Assembly (NCBI GenBank): GCA_018296165.2
Contig: JACKQL020000001.1
Location: 1,922,001-1,986,000 of the forward strand
Reading direction: 5' to 3'
Origin: Termitomyces sp. T153
Lineage: Eukaryota; Basidiomycota; Agaricomycetes; Agaricales; Lyophyllaceae
DNA: 64,000 nt
Under the pieces are notes generated by a model. It did no database searches, was not told the DNA's origin, and saw only the letters and a list, made by a program, of their open reading frames with translations. Positions 48,937 through 59,340 of the stretch are shown here, piece after piece. The position numbers and the translations under genes are program-made. The first letter of the stretch is position 1. The number at the start of each line of letters is the position of its first letter.

Positions 48937-50193
48937 CTACTCCACCTCAGCAGTGATATCTCCAATCTGGGTTTTATGCACATTTTTCAGTCCCAAAGAC
49001 AGCAAAACCGTTCCAACACTTTCTTTTTCCAATGCCTTCAATTCTTCATTGCTTTTCACAAGCAACATTCCTGCAAATCCCAGCGCATTCACGCTGACTT
49101 TGTACCCGGTTTCTGGGATAGTATATACGTCCTGTTTTCTTGGTATCAAGTGCATGTGCTCCAAAGTGATCAACACGTTATATGACGGTCTTCCAGGTGG
49201 ATATTCGGGATCGAGACGAACAGTGGAGACAACAAGGTCTAAGAGGGACAGGAAGGCCGAGGATAACACCTGTTCAATTTTATCCTGGGTATATGATGGG
49301 AGCTGATTCGGAAAGCGGAAAACATAGTGAGCATAAGGCAAGGCCGTCAAAGAAAATGGTTTGTCTGTAGCAGGTTCAGTAATCGCGATATTCTGCAAGG
49401 AGTTGAAGAGATCACTAAAACCTTGAACTTCTAGATTTGCGGCTTTGGCCAGCACCTCTATCGGTGGATTGTTGTCATGTACGGGGATGAACTGAATGTG
49501 CTTTCGGGGCTGACTTGCACCACTGTGTTCTCCGCCTGATCCGATGAAACAAAATTAGGCATACAAGGAAGCCTTGGAGTCGTACTTACAGTTATAGAAG
49601 GCAAAATATTGCTTTCCTAATTTACGCGCTTCGGCTAGGAGAAAATAGGTTTGTACAAGATCGGGAGGCATGAGCGGGGAGGTCTGCGATTGAAACTCTG
49701 CTCAAATTGCGTATTTATGGGTTGACATTTCCGAGGACAAGCAGAGACGAACCTTTAGTGACAAGCAGGAAATGATCAGGGAGCAAGGCAAACTTATTCA
49801 ACTGTCCCTAGGTTGAAAAAAATAGCACTAGTTGGAAACTAGACGCCACATACCAATACGACATAGTTCGTTCCACCATCATCTTCTAGATCTCCTACGT
49901 GAAGGCTCGGATTATACGGAGGAGTGAATGCATCGAACTGTGTTCCTTCTTTTATTTTCTCCTTGGCCAAATCTACCTCTGCAACTGGCTTCTTTTGCAG
50001 CGCGGGACATAATCTGACCTCGAACTATTGAATCTACCGTTCAACTTGAGATTAACCTGGAATTGTTTGAACTTACTTGTACACCTAGATCCTCATGCTT
50101 GCATATAGTGGACGGAAAGAAGAGTAGTTCACCACATTCGCGAGCTTCGATGAACTTGTTTGATATAGAACTGATAATTTCTGCAGGAGACAT
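48937..50193 (-). CDS. Ap4A phosphorylase / ATP adenylyltransferase (APA1/2 type)
   Basis: This enzyme phosphorolyses diadenosine tetraphosphate to ADP and ATP and belongs to the GalT/HIT-like superfamily. Starting at 50193 the exons give MSPAEIISSISNKFIEAREC, FEVRLCPALQKKP, FDAFTPPYNPSLHVGDLEDD, NYVVL, LNKFALLPDHFLLVTK, PPDLVQTYFLLAEARKLG and GGEHSGASQPRKHIQFIP. The C-terminal exon has LPYAHYVFRFPNQLPSYTQD, YNVLITLEHMHLIPRKQDVY and VNALGFAGMLLVKS. Length is about 330 residues, usual for the family. In the active-site motif (normally His-x-His-x-Gln) the first His is Arg (CGA) while the second His, equivalent to the nucleophile, is kept. A solo LTR lies about 100 bp upstream of the start codon. 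Confidence 0.87.
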
Positions 50194-50296
50194 GACTGTG
50201 GTGTGAATAAGTGACAGATTCGTGTAGATAAGATATCATTTGGATAAATCATTATATTTAGAATTAATTTTAAGCAACCTCAATTTAGTACACTCC

Positions 50297-50659
50297 TGTG
50301 ACGCAAGCGTAGTTTAACGGTTAAGTCACACGAGAAAATAAGATAGAGTTTCACTCGAGAGACTGTGATAAGTGCTCGAAATTTCTCCTGTAGCTAGGGT
50401 GTACAAAGGACTTTTTATATACCATAGCTACGGGTTAAAGTATATCAGAAAATAAGTCGATCGTTCTAAGAATAGACTGAAAATTGTAACTTAGAGTAAT
50501 GAGAGGTGAGTAATGTAAAATACTTTTAATACATTCTGCCGGTCGAGACGGGGTCACCGTCGGTAGGACGGTAGATTAGTAGTGTTGGAATTAGTCGTGA
50601 CGAAGGGTAGAGCTGTCTCGAGTCGGTGGAGGTGAGAGGCGGGTCACGATTCCGTCACA
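50297..50659 (-). repeat. solo LTR (family B) with 5-bp target duplication
   Basis: A 363-bp repeat with inverted termini TGTGACG...CGTCACA is flanked on both sides by ACTCC (50292-50296 and 50660-50664), a perfect 5-bp target duplication. The minus strand has a TATATAAAAAG box near 50422, about two thirds into the LTR, which suggests that orientation. No internal element is attached. It differs from the family-A LTRs and lies about 100 bp upstream of the Ap4A phosphorylase start. Confidence 0.85.
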
Positions 50660-50935
50660 ACTCCCGTCGTTACTCTGAACTCATAGAAAATCCTAAAATT
50701 CTGCAAGTGTATCTAATTTGGGTACAGTGAAAAGCAAACTATAGTAGTTGAATATCAAAAAATATCGCACGCAAATAAGCGAACCTATCCTTGAAGCGAG
50801 AAAGGACACCGCATTTGTGATAAAACAATGGGAGAGATGTTCCAGCCCACCAGATAGGCGTCCCCCGCTTCCTGCATCAGATTACTATGGAAAGGGTGGC
50901 TTTTCGGGGACTGGGCTGGAACAATCATAAAAATA

Positions 50936-51568
50936 TCAAGCTCCCTCAACCTTACCCCTGTTCTCCCTGGCTTCAATCATCGTCTCTCCGAGAATCTGGG
51001 CGCGTGTGTAACAGATGGCCGCTACCACTGACCAGAGAGCGGCATTTGTACCCTATTGTCAAAGCGAATGGAGTCAAGAACTATGAAACTAAGAAGGTCT
51101 CCTTACTTGATAGAACAATGTTGTGAGGAGCGATTGAAACAATAGCAACACGATTCGCAGAATAATACTGCGATATATGGAGAACTTATTGAGAGGTGGT
51201 AGCGGAAACTCCAGTGCTACGATGAACATTCCCAGAATCATGGAAAGGATCTGGATGATGGGTGCCTTGACGATGACGGTGATGAAGATAGCAGCATTGG
51301 GGCTGGGTCTATGCAAATGTTACAGATTGATAAAAATTGGCTGCTAAGAAGTATGCATACTGTATTCCTCCAGGACTACGCAGAACACCACCAATGAAGT
51401 CCCAAAAGAATTTGCGATAGATGAATCCGAAGAATGAGGCCCAGACGGCATCTTTGTGAGTATACAATGAGTAAGTGAACGCGAACGATTGCTGTGTCGG
51501 TGGGACTCACAGACACTAACGGTTATGGAGGCTAGACGGGCATATTGGTGCCAAATGAGGTTTCCCAT
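50936..51568 (-). CDS. small four-helix membrane protein, conserved fungal type
   Basis: Four exons are inferred from the ATG at 51568: MGNLIWHQYARLASITVSVY, then AVWASFFGFIYRKFFWDFIG with GGVLRSPGGIQ, then PSPNAAIFITVIVKAPIIQI and LILGMFIVALEFPL-like helices up to LLTTLFYQ, and finally GTNAALWSVVAAICYTRAQI and GETMIEARENRGKVEGA. About 155 residues with four hydrophobic segments and no signal peptide. I recognise this as a widespread uncharacterised fungal membrane protein but cannot assign a function. All junctions are GT-AG and phase-consistent. It is transcribed in the same direction as the phosphorylase gene. Confidence 0.75.
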
Positions 51569-51770
51569 TCTTCAAAAACCGTACAAGTCGAAATGTGCAG
51601 ACAAAGCTAGAACCAGCTGAAGGAAGGGCTTGCTTCGATGACTGGGAAGGAAACAACTAGGACGGAATGAAGAAGAAATCAACGAGCACAGCTCGACCCG
51701 AAGAAAGACAGAATAGAGAGGGATTAGAGAAGGAAAGCACAAAGGAAGGTTACTGACACTATGATTGACA

Positions 51771-51950
51771 TCTTACTTATATAATCGGACTTCCAACTCA
51801 ATTGATCTGGGTTCCAATTGAAGACCTGACCGAACGAAGTGAGGTTGGGTCTGGGTCTCAACATTGACTTGAATATCGCGAGCGCAGTGAGGTTATGTCT
51901 GGGACTTAGCAAGAGCTACAGGCGCGTGCCAAAGGCACGGACCGTAGCTC
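51771..51950 (-). repeat. CpG-rich minisatellite remnant and terminal hairpin
   Basis: On the minus strand a hairpin at 51950-51913 (outer stem GAGCTAC/GTAGCTC, inner stem CGTGCC/GGCACG around AAA) is followed by CTCTTGCTAAGTCCCAGAC and then two divergent units built around AACCTCACTTCGTTCGGT. The same hairpin and unit occur in the opposite orientation at 52624-53124. This copy retains its CpGs, whereas the other has lost them. Confidence 0.6.
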
Positions 51951-52667
51951 GTCTCTATAACATGGGAAAGTGGCTGTGTGCCCATATATGTGACAACTTT
52001 AGATTGTGCTGAAGTAAGCCTGGCTAATGCTGACCAATGCTGACATAAGAACTGCCTTTTAAGGATGAACACCTATGAGTTGGCTGTTTTTGACACTTTG
52101 ATCAAGTTTTCTGTTAAAAAAATTACAGTAGACAACTTTGATAGATAGATCCCATCATTTGGCCATGTGTGCAAGGTGTCATGCATCTCACAGATGTGGA
52201 AAAGGCCAAACATGATTCAGTGGATACTGTTTTTCATACCTCTGCATGTTTTTTGATACAACATAACCAAACATCACATGGTTCTGAAGTTGTTGTGGAA
52301 AGGAGACCCAGTCATGTCTATTGATTGATTGATGTTGACCAACAAACTTATTAGTCAATCCTTAACCACATTGAGCTATTGATATATTGAATATTTCATC
52401 ATGTAAGTTAATTTTAATGATTTTTGACTAATAAATGCTTGAAAATGGATGTTTCAGGCATACAAACCAACCACCTACTACTCCTGAAAGCCAAAGGCAA
52501 CAAGCTAAGATTTGAAGGAGGCTTAAACAGTTACAAATGACAGATCCTGATGATTGTCATACAAATAGAAACAATGGATCTTTGGAATAAATCAATACTA
52601 TAGTTGTTCCACCACTTCAACAAGCTATGCCCCATGCCTTTGGCATGGGCCTGTAGCTCTTGCTTCA
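51951..52667 (+). mobile_element. truncated Helitron derivative (5' end plus 3'-type hairpin)
   Basis: The plus strand from about 51961 (CATGGGAAAGTGGCTGTG) to 52620 is the diverged counterpart of the minus strand from 59337 to about 58690, the 5' end of the full Helitron. Both contain GGCTGTTTTT, AAAAGGCCAAAC, CTGTTTTTCAT, AACCACATTGAGCTATTGATA and the start of the first coding region (CCTGAAAGCCAAAGGCAACA). At 52620 it breaks off and is followed by a hairpin (CCCATGCC-TTT-GGCATGGG, 52631-52649 region) and TGTAGCTCTTG. This fits a non-autonomous Helitron with its own hairpin end. Confidence 0.6.
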
Positions 52668-53124
52668 TCCCAGACCCAACCTCACTTCATTCAGTTAGGT
52701 CCTTGTATTTCAAACTCAATGCTAAGTCTTAGACCCAACCTCACTTTGTTCAGTTAGGTCCTTGTATTTCCAACTCAATGCTAAGTCCCAGACCCAACCT
52801 CACTTTATTCAGTTAGGTCCTTATATTTCCAACTCAATGCTAAGTCCCAGACCCAACCTCACTTTGTTTGGTTAGGTCCTTGTATTTCCAACTCAATGCT
52901 AAGTCCCAGACCCAACCTCACTTTGTTCAGTTAGGTCCTTGTATTTCAAACTCAATGCTAAGTCCCAGACTAAGCAAACAAAGTGAGGTTAGGTCCTCAA
53001 TATTTGACTCAATGCTTCATCCCAGACCCAACCTCACTTTGTTCAGTTATGTCCTTATATTTCAAACTTAATGCTCAGTCCCAGACCCAACCTCACTTCA
53101 TTTGGTTAGGTCTTTGTATTTTGT
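52668..53124 (+). repeat. 59-bp minisatellite, about eight units
   Basis: Tandem units of 59 bp (TCCCAGACCCAACCTCAC, GTTAGGTCCTTGTATTTC, AACTCAATGCTAAG) begin at 52668, 52727, 52786, 52845, 52904 and 52963, with two more to about 53124; the last is partial. Each unit contains an imperfect palindrome (ACCTCAC...GTTAGGT). In the sixth unit the AACCTCACTTTGTTTG segment is present as its reverse complement. CG dinucleotides of the related copy at 51.8 kb appear here as TG or CA. Confidence 0.88.
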
Positions 53125-53410
53125 TGGCTAAGTGTTGCTTTTCTCTTACAATTCAATACACTGAGATTCTATATATAAACTAATCATGTATCTATATTAC
53201 ATTATTAACAAAATACTACAATGTCCACTGGTATATATTAGAGATGCTGAAAATTATAAAAGTTAGTACTAACCAAGCAATTATTTAAACTGTCACACTT
53301 ACATTCGTAAACCATTAAGAATATCTATATTACATGGTCCAGCTATAGACATTAGGTGCTGAAGTTCATAGAAGTTAGCATTTGTTGCTTGAATCCAACA
53401 AAAGTCACAC

Positions 53411-56400
53411 TTACATTTGTAAACCATTCAGGATTTCCTGATAGACAATATTTGCAGTCTTTTTTGATGTGTTTTCTGGGTCCAAGATGACTTTGATACA
53501 ATCTCCTGATGTGCACCGAGAGAGTGCAACATAAAGTTGGCCATGTGAAAAAACTCCTGATTGAAGGTCCAATCCAATATGCTTGACTGATTGACCCTGA
53601 GACTTGTTGATAGTCATAGCAAAGGCCAATCAAACTGGAAATTGTCTCCTGCACAATGGAATTGGCAAATCTTCTTCAGACACATCCATATTGATTCTTG
53701 GAATCAAAACAATTGATCCTGCAAACTTGGCATCTCCATGCAAGATTTTCTCTTCTCCTGGACATTTCTGCAGAACTTCAGAGTTGATATCCTCTACATC
53801 AGAGTTCTTGCCAGAAAGGATGGTATGGTCCAGATAATACTGATCATCTTGATGGTGATCAATATGAGGATAAGTGGAAGAGATTAATCCAGTGACAGAA
53901 TTGTCATCACAGATCATGGTTTCTAGAAGTTGTACTGTTTCTCCAGGCCCAAGGTTTTTTCCAGCACCAACATCCAATAACCAAGCTGCATGAGCAATGT
54001 TATTAGGAGTCTGATCCAATCTCATGTTTTGAACCAAGTAGTGGACTTGTATCTGATCCCAAAGTCTTCCCCTTTTGAGTGAAGCAGCAATTATCTGCTG
54101 CCTAAGTCCTCATTGGATAACTGGAAGAGTTTGCCTAAAATCCCCTCCAAACACCACAGTCACTCCACCAGAAGGAACATCCTTCTCCAGAATGTCTCTG
54201 AACCCTCGATCCACAGAGTCAATGGCATTTTTGTGTTGCATTGGGACTTCATCCCAGATGACAACTTTGGTCTGGAGTAAGAGTTGAGATAACTGAGTTC
54301 CTCTTTTGATATTGGCAATGGATGTATCCAGAGCAGGAATGGGGATTTTGAACCTTGAATGTGCAGTTCTACCACCCTCCAGCAATAAGGCAGCAATCCC
54401 AGATGATGCTACACATAATGCCACATCTGCATTGGACTGAACAGCAGAAGCCAAAGTGTTGCAGACAAATGTTTTGCCACATCCACCTGCACTGTGAATG
54501 AATATCATCTTGCCCAAGTTGTTGTCCACAGAGTCCATAACTTCATTGAAGGCCCCCAGTTGTTCACCATTAAATCTGGCCTTGTTTTCATCAACCCTTC
54601 TCTTCAACTCCTCAACATCATAATCTGTTTCTTCTTGCAAAAGCCTATTTCCTGAAATTGTTTGATCAGTATCAATGTCAACTCTTTATACAATGTCCAA
54701 CTTGCCTGGAATCACATTCCAAACTTGTTGGGGTTCTGGCATGTTAGGAAAGTCTTGAAGAGTCTTGCCAAAATTCTTCAGATTGTCATTGATCAGATGA
54801 AGGCCATAGTCATAGACATCTTCATCAGTAAAGACTCTGTCCCTGTACTGCCTGATATTTTCCAATCTGTGTTGAAGATCATCACAAATGGAGTGCTTGA
54901 ATTCGTCCCATAGAGCCTCTGGAGTGGTAGGAGCACAGTGGAATAAGATAGTGCAAAAGAACTGTCTGAGAGCTGATCCTGATTGGATTGGAGCAGCTTC
55001 AGCAAGACACTGCCTCCATTCTGCATCATCTTCTAGAAGACCAAGGGCCTTGCATGCCTCCTTGTAAGTAGAATAGGTGTGGCCATTGACTGTCCTGAGA
55101 TCAGCCCATGATGTTGCATTGGTCACAACTGTCAGGAGCATCCTGAGGTAGAACCTTTCTCCCTGTTTTGGTGAAGCAAAGTACATCCTCCCAATAGCTG
55201 TTCCTCTCTGCCTCTCCTTCCAGGTCCTTTTGGAAGCTTCATAGACAAACTTGGTTGGAAAGTTCTGATAAGTGGTGTTGTTATCAGGGAATTTGGCATT
55301 GGCTTCAAACCAAGCAGTGAGTGCAGTCTTGTTTGCATTAGGCCTGGCAGCTACCATCTCCAAAGGTTCATTATCCTGAAAGTAGACTTCATGTTGGCCC
55401 TCCAAATGCACAGGTAATTGATATACAGGAGGATGTTCTCTATGCATGTTGAATTCAAAGATGTGCCAGCATGATTCAGCTGCAGAAATGTATCTGGCAT
55501 CCAAGTGTTCCTTGATTTCATCCCTCTGCTCTCCAGCAATCTCCAAAGTTGTCCTATCATGGCCTTTGTAGATGTACTTGTGAATGTACTTGATGGCTTC
55601 CACTGAAGCACAGACCTCCACATTGATGTGACATTTGTACTTGGCTGAGAGATAAGGGTTATATGGCACAACATTACGATTGTCATAATGATGACCATTC
55701 TTTTCAAAGAAGCGCCCATTGTCAGGCCTGGCATATTGAGGATAGCCATTATCTCCATACTGAGTAGCCTCTTGGAATTCCTTTGGGTATTTCTTGGAAC
55801 ATTTGCCATCTACCATGCACTTAGCATTGGGTTTGGCAGTTCCACATGGACCATGGACCATGTTGGTAGTAACAATCTGACAACAAAGATAAGTTACTGA
55901 ATCCAGAATTTAAACAAAACCAATACCTGATACAATTGAGGCTGAGTGACTGGATCTGGAATCTGGGCAGAGACAATGGAATCCACATCAGGTGCATCCT
56001 TGATCCTGTGATGGCAATGGAAAAAGATCAAGATGTGCATATGTGGAAGTCCTCTCTTTTGGAATTCAATGGTATGAACATAAGCCACACAGCTGCTAAA
56101 GAGACCTTTCTTGATCTCCTTCACTACAGCATTCTTTTTGAGTTCAAATACTCTGGCAACAATATCAGGTTAATCAGCAGCTGTTTGCTTCTTCCCATTG
56201 ACTGCAGGTTCCTTCAAGAGAGCTTCTTCAATTTCTGACCACTTTGGATTGGCAGTCATAGTCAAGAAGAGATCAGGTTTTCCAAAATGCCTGCAAATAG
56301 CCATAGAGTCCTGGAATAATTGCTGCATTTGTCGTTCACTTCCAGTATGAGAGGAAGGAAGAATGACATGACAGCTCTGTGGGGTGACCTCTTTATCTCC

Positions 56401-58872
56401 AGCAGCAGCATCCACCACTCCCTGATAGACTTCAGCTCTGATCTTCTTCTGATTGTGCTGAACCCAATTCAACTTTGTTTGCTCAGTTGAAGCCCATGCA
56501 TCAACAACATATTGCTGAAACAACCTTCCACTCCAAAGTAAAGCAGCATTAAATTCCAGAGTTCTTTGTTGAAGCCTATATGCATAATATGAGGTTTCAG
56601 AGACCTTATTTGTCCTTTGCTGCCCTTGTGGTCCATGTATGGCAAGAATGTTGATGTGGTATCCAGGCTCTCCAATGGGAAAGATGATTGTGTAGTGCAA
56701 TGGAGTGTAATATGGATGTAGATGGCTGATCTGCTTCAATTCCCTTCCATGCAAGTGCAAGACTATATCACGATGATTTGATCGCTCCTCTGAGCCATCT
56801 CCAGGAATTACAGCTGCAACACCCTCCTGTTCATTGGGGTCATTGTAGCATTGAGGATCTCTAAAATCAGCTGTAAGCTTGACAGAAAGCCTTTGTGGTT
56901 GGCCTTCTGGAACTTCTCCCATGATCTGCCTGGCCTGCTTGTATAAGCCAATGAAGGGATTGACTCTAGCAAGCATATCCTGCAAAGAGGCCATTATCTG
57001 AGGGTCCAGCCTAGAATTATTCTGTTGACAAAAAGCCAATTGCTGATTATGGTCATAAAAGTAGAGCTGTGTATATACAGGCAGATTGCCTTCAATAGGA
57101 AGCAAGGCACCTGTCAAATGATGTAGTTCTCCATTGATCCTAAAGCTGTATGGTCCAGGAGCATTGGTAATGGCATGATCAATTTTGACTCCTAGAGATG
57201 TGAATGCAAAGGCTGCATTGTATTGACAGATAGATGTTTTAAAAGTGTCAGAGAGAGGATGATGCCCATGGAGCAGGTTCAATCAATCTGCTGGAGCATC
57301 TTGAAGCCTGGGCAAATTCACTTGGCCTTGTAAGCAGCACATGCCAAACTTTGGATTATAAATAGTAGACTTGGTGAGCTTTTCAGCATCAAAATGTAGA
57401 GCTTGGCAGTGTGGACATATAACAGTCATAGGACCAAGATAGTGTGGAGGGTATTCAATCAAGTAAGGTTGCCTTCCTCTTGGAATAGGCTGAATAGGGT
57501 CAAGCTGTGGTGGCATAGGAAGCTCAAGGGGAGGCTGTTCAGCAGGATTTTGTAGTCCTGCTGGATGGTTGGGTGGAGCAGGGTCCAAGTCTTCTGCAGG
57601 TCTCTGTTGAACAGGATCAACATAATCCAAGTCATCATCAGAAGGGATGTCATCCTGAGGACCTAATGGCACATCAAGGGGAGGATCCAATTGCTCTGCA
57701 GGTCTCTGGTGAACAGGATCAACATATTCCAAGTCATCATCAGAAGATATGTCATCCTGAGGACCCAATGGCACATCAAGAGGAGGATCCAATTGTTCTG
57801 CAGGTCTCTGTTGAACAGGATCAACATATTCCAAGTCATCCTCAGAAGGTATATCATTCTGAGGACCTAAATCATTGAAATCCTCTTCCAGATCAGCTTC
57901 ATGTTGCTGTTCCCAGCCTTGAAAAATCCTTTGAGCCATAACTGCATTCAAAGGCCTATGTTCAGGATTCAGATCAATATGCTGTTAGACTTTGTTAGTC
58001 CCAGTGATATATTTAAGTTGTCCTTGACTGACCTCTTCTTCTTCCTCCCTCAACCTTTCCTGGCTCAGAATAGCCAATGCCTGTTGCCTCTCCTGATCTT
58101 GTCTCAGCCTTTGTTGCTCTTGCAACACTGCTAGTACTTCTTGTTGTTGCCTCTCCTGCTCTGTAGCCATAGCAATATGCCTTAGCCTTTGTTGCTCTTG
58201 CAAGATTGCCAGTGCCTGCTTTTGTTGCCTCTGTCTCAGTCTTTGTTGCTCTTCTAACAGTGCCTGGGGAGCAAGTGGAGCTGGTACCATTATAAGCTCT
58301 GGCAAGGGACCATTTCTGACCCTTCTATGTACAGGAGCAGGCAAAGGTGGCACCATTCTAGGTAAGGGATTCTGCAAAGGAGCATCCCAACCTTCTGGCA
58401 AAACTGTTTCTGGAATGACCATAGCAGCTTGAGCAAGAGCAGACTGATTGACTCTATTGCCTCTTCTCTGTATAGGAGCAGGTAGAGGTGGCACCACTCT
58501 AGAAATGGGATTCTGCAAAGGAGCATCCCACCCTTCAGGCAAAACAGTTTCTGGGATGACCATAAAAAATGGATCATCAGCAGCTGCTGCCTGCCTAATA
58601 GGTCTTCCCAAAGAGCCAGAAGCAGTGGCTATAGGTCTCAAACCCCCAGTTCCCATAGATTGATTGATACCCCCAGGCCCCAATTGAAGTGGTGGGACAA
58701 CCACAGTGTTGATCTGTTCCAAAGATCTATTGTTTCTATTTGCTCGACGATTGTCAGGATCTGTCATTTGTAACTGTTCAAGTCTCCTTTGATTCCTAGC
58801 TTGTTGCCTTTGGCTTTCAGGAGTAGTAGGTGGTTGCCTATAACATCCATTGTTAAGCAATTTAACAGTCAA
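53411..58872 (-). pseudogene. Helitron Rep-helicase (RepHel), inactivated
   Basis: From 58872 the frame gives a Gln/Arg-rich coiled-coil N-terminus with an internal duplication (VIPETVLPEGWDAPLQNP twice), three 34-residue acidic repeats, the cysteine segment CPHCQALHFDAEK...CCLQGQV, and the Helitron-like N domain (QYNAAFAFTSLGV). The HUH nuclease has RGLPHMHIL (H-M-H) and the Tyr motif YIHKYIYKGHD. The Pif1-like helicase has SAGGCGKT, VIWDEVPM, FGGDFRQTLPVI and INKSQGQS, with YVALSR at the end. One GT-AG intron at about 55909-55863 joins QPQLYQ to IVTTNM. In-frame stops lie at 57987, 57285, 56172, 54688, 54112 and 53632. A helicase segment between ILHGDA and KFAGSIVLIPRI is missing. The protein would nick and unwind DNA during rolling-circle transposition. 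Confidence 0.87.
57583..57880 (-). repeat. three 102-bp tandem repeats in Helitron gene
   Basis: Units spaced exactly 102 bp apart (landmark TCCAA at 57626, 57728 and 57830) encode a 34-residue acidic/proline repeat with LGPQDDI, DDLEYVDPV and QRPAEQLDPP. The frame is preserved, and the copies differ by scattered substitutions. Confidence 0.85.
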
Positions 58873-59340
58873 AAACCATTAAAATTGACTTGCATGATGA
58901 GATATTTAATATATCAATAGCTCAATGTGGTTAAGGAGTTACTAATAAGCTTGTTAGTCAACATCAATTAATCAATAGATGTGACGAAACATACTTTGTC
59001 GTGTGGCCTCCTTTCCACAACCTTGGAAATGCCCATTGTTTGGTCATGTTGTGTCAAAAAACATGCGAGGCATGAAAAACAGTGTCCACTAAATCGCGTT
59101 TGGCCTTTTTCATCCCTGCAGACTATCTGGCACCTTTTACACATAGTCAAAAGATAGTATATATGTATTAAAGCTGTCTACTGCATTTGTTTTGGTGAAA
59201 AATTTATCCGAAGAGTGTAAAAACAGCCAAATCTGATTGTATTACCATAAAAGGGTTTAAATTTGTCAGCATTTGTCAGCACTGACAAATTTTAGTCAGC
59301 AGAAAAGTTGTTGCATAGGCACAGCCACATTCCCATGTCC

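Larger units (their letters stand above)
53125..59340 (-). mobile_element. near-complete decayed Helitron
   Basis: A rolling-circle DNA transposon on the minus strand. The 5' non-coding part (59340 to about 58860) is matched by the inverted copy at 51.96-52.6 kb. One long Rep-helicase gene follows (58872 to 53411) and then a short 3' part that contains a partial duplication of roughly 110-130 bp (53191-53325 against 53324-53440). CpG is strongly depleted. Exact TC and CTRR ends are not certain; the minisatellite directly follows the 3' side. The element is inactive because of stops and a deletion in the helicase. Confidence 0.85.

Noticed and set aside
50303..50330. tRNA-like A box (TAGTTTAACGG) suggesting a tRNA gene or SINE
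   Set aside because: No B box or cloverleaf follows, and the string lies at the end of a 363-bp solo LTR with exact target duplications.
52668..53124. Repeat array considered as CRISPR
   Set aside because: Units are contiguous 59-bp tandem repeats without spacers, in a eukaryotic genome beside a Helitron.
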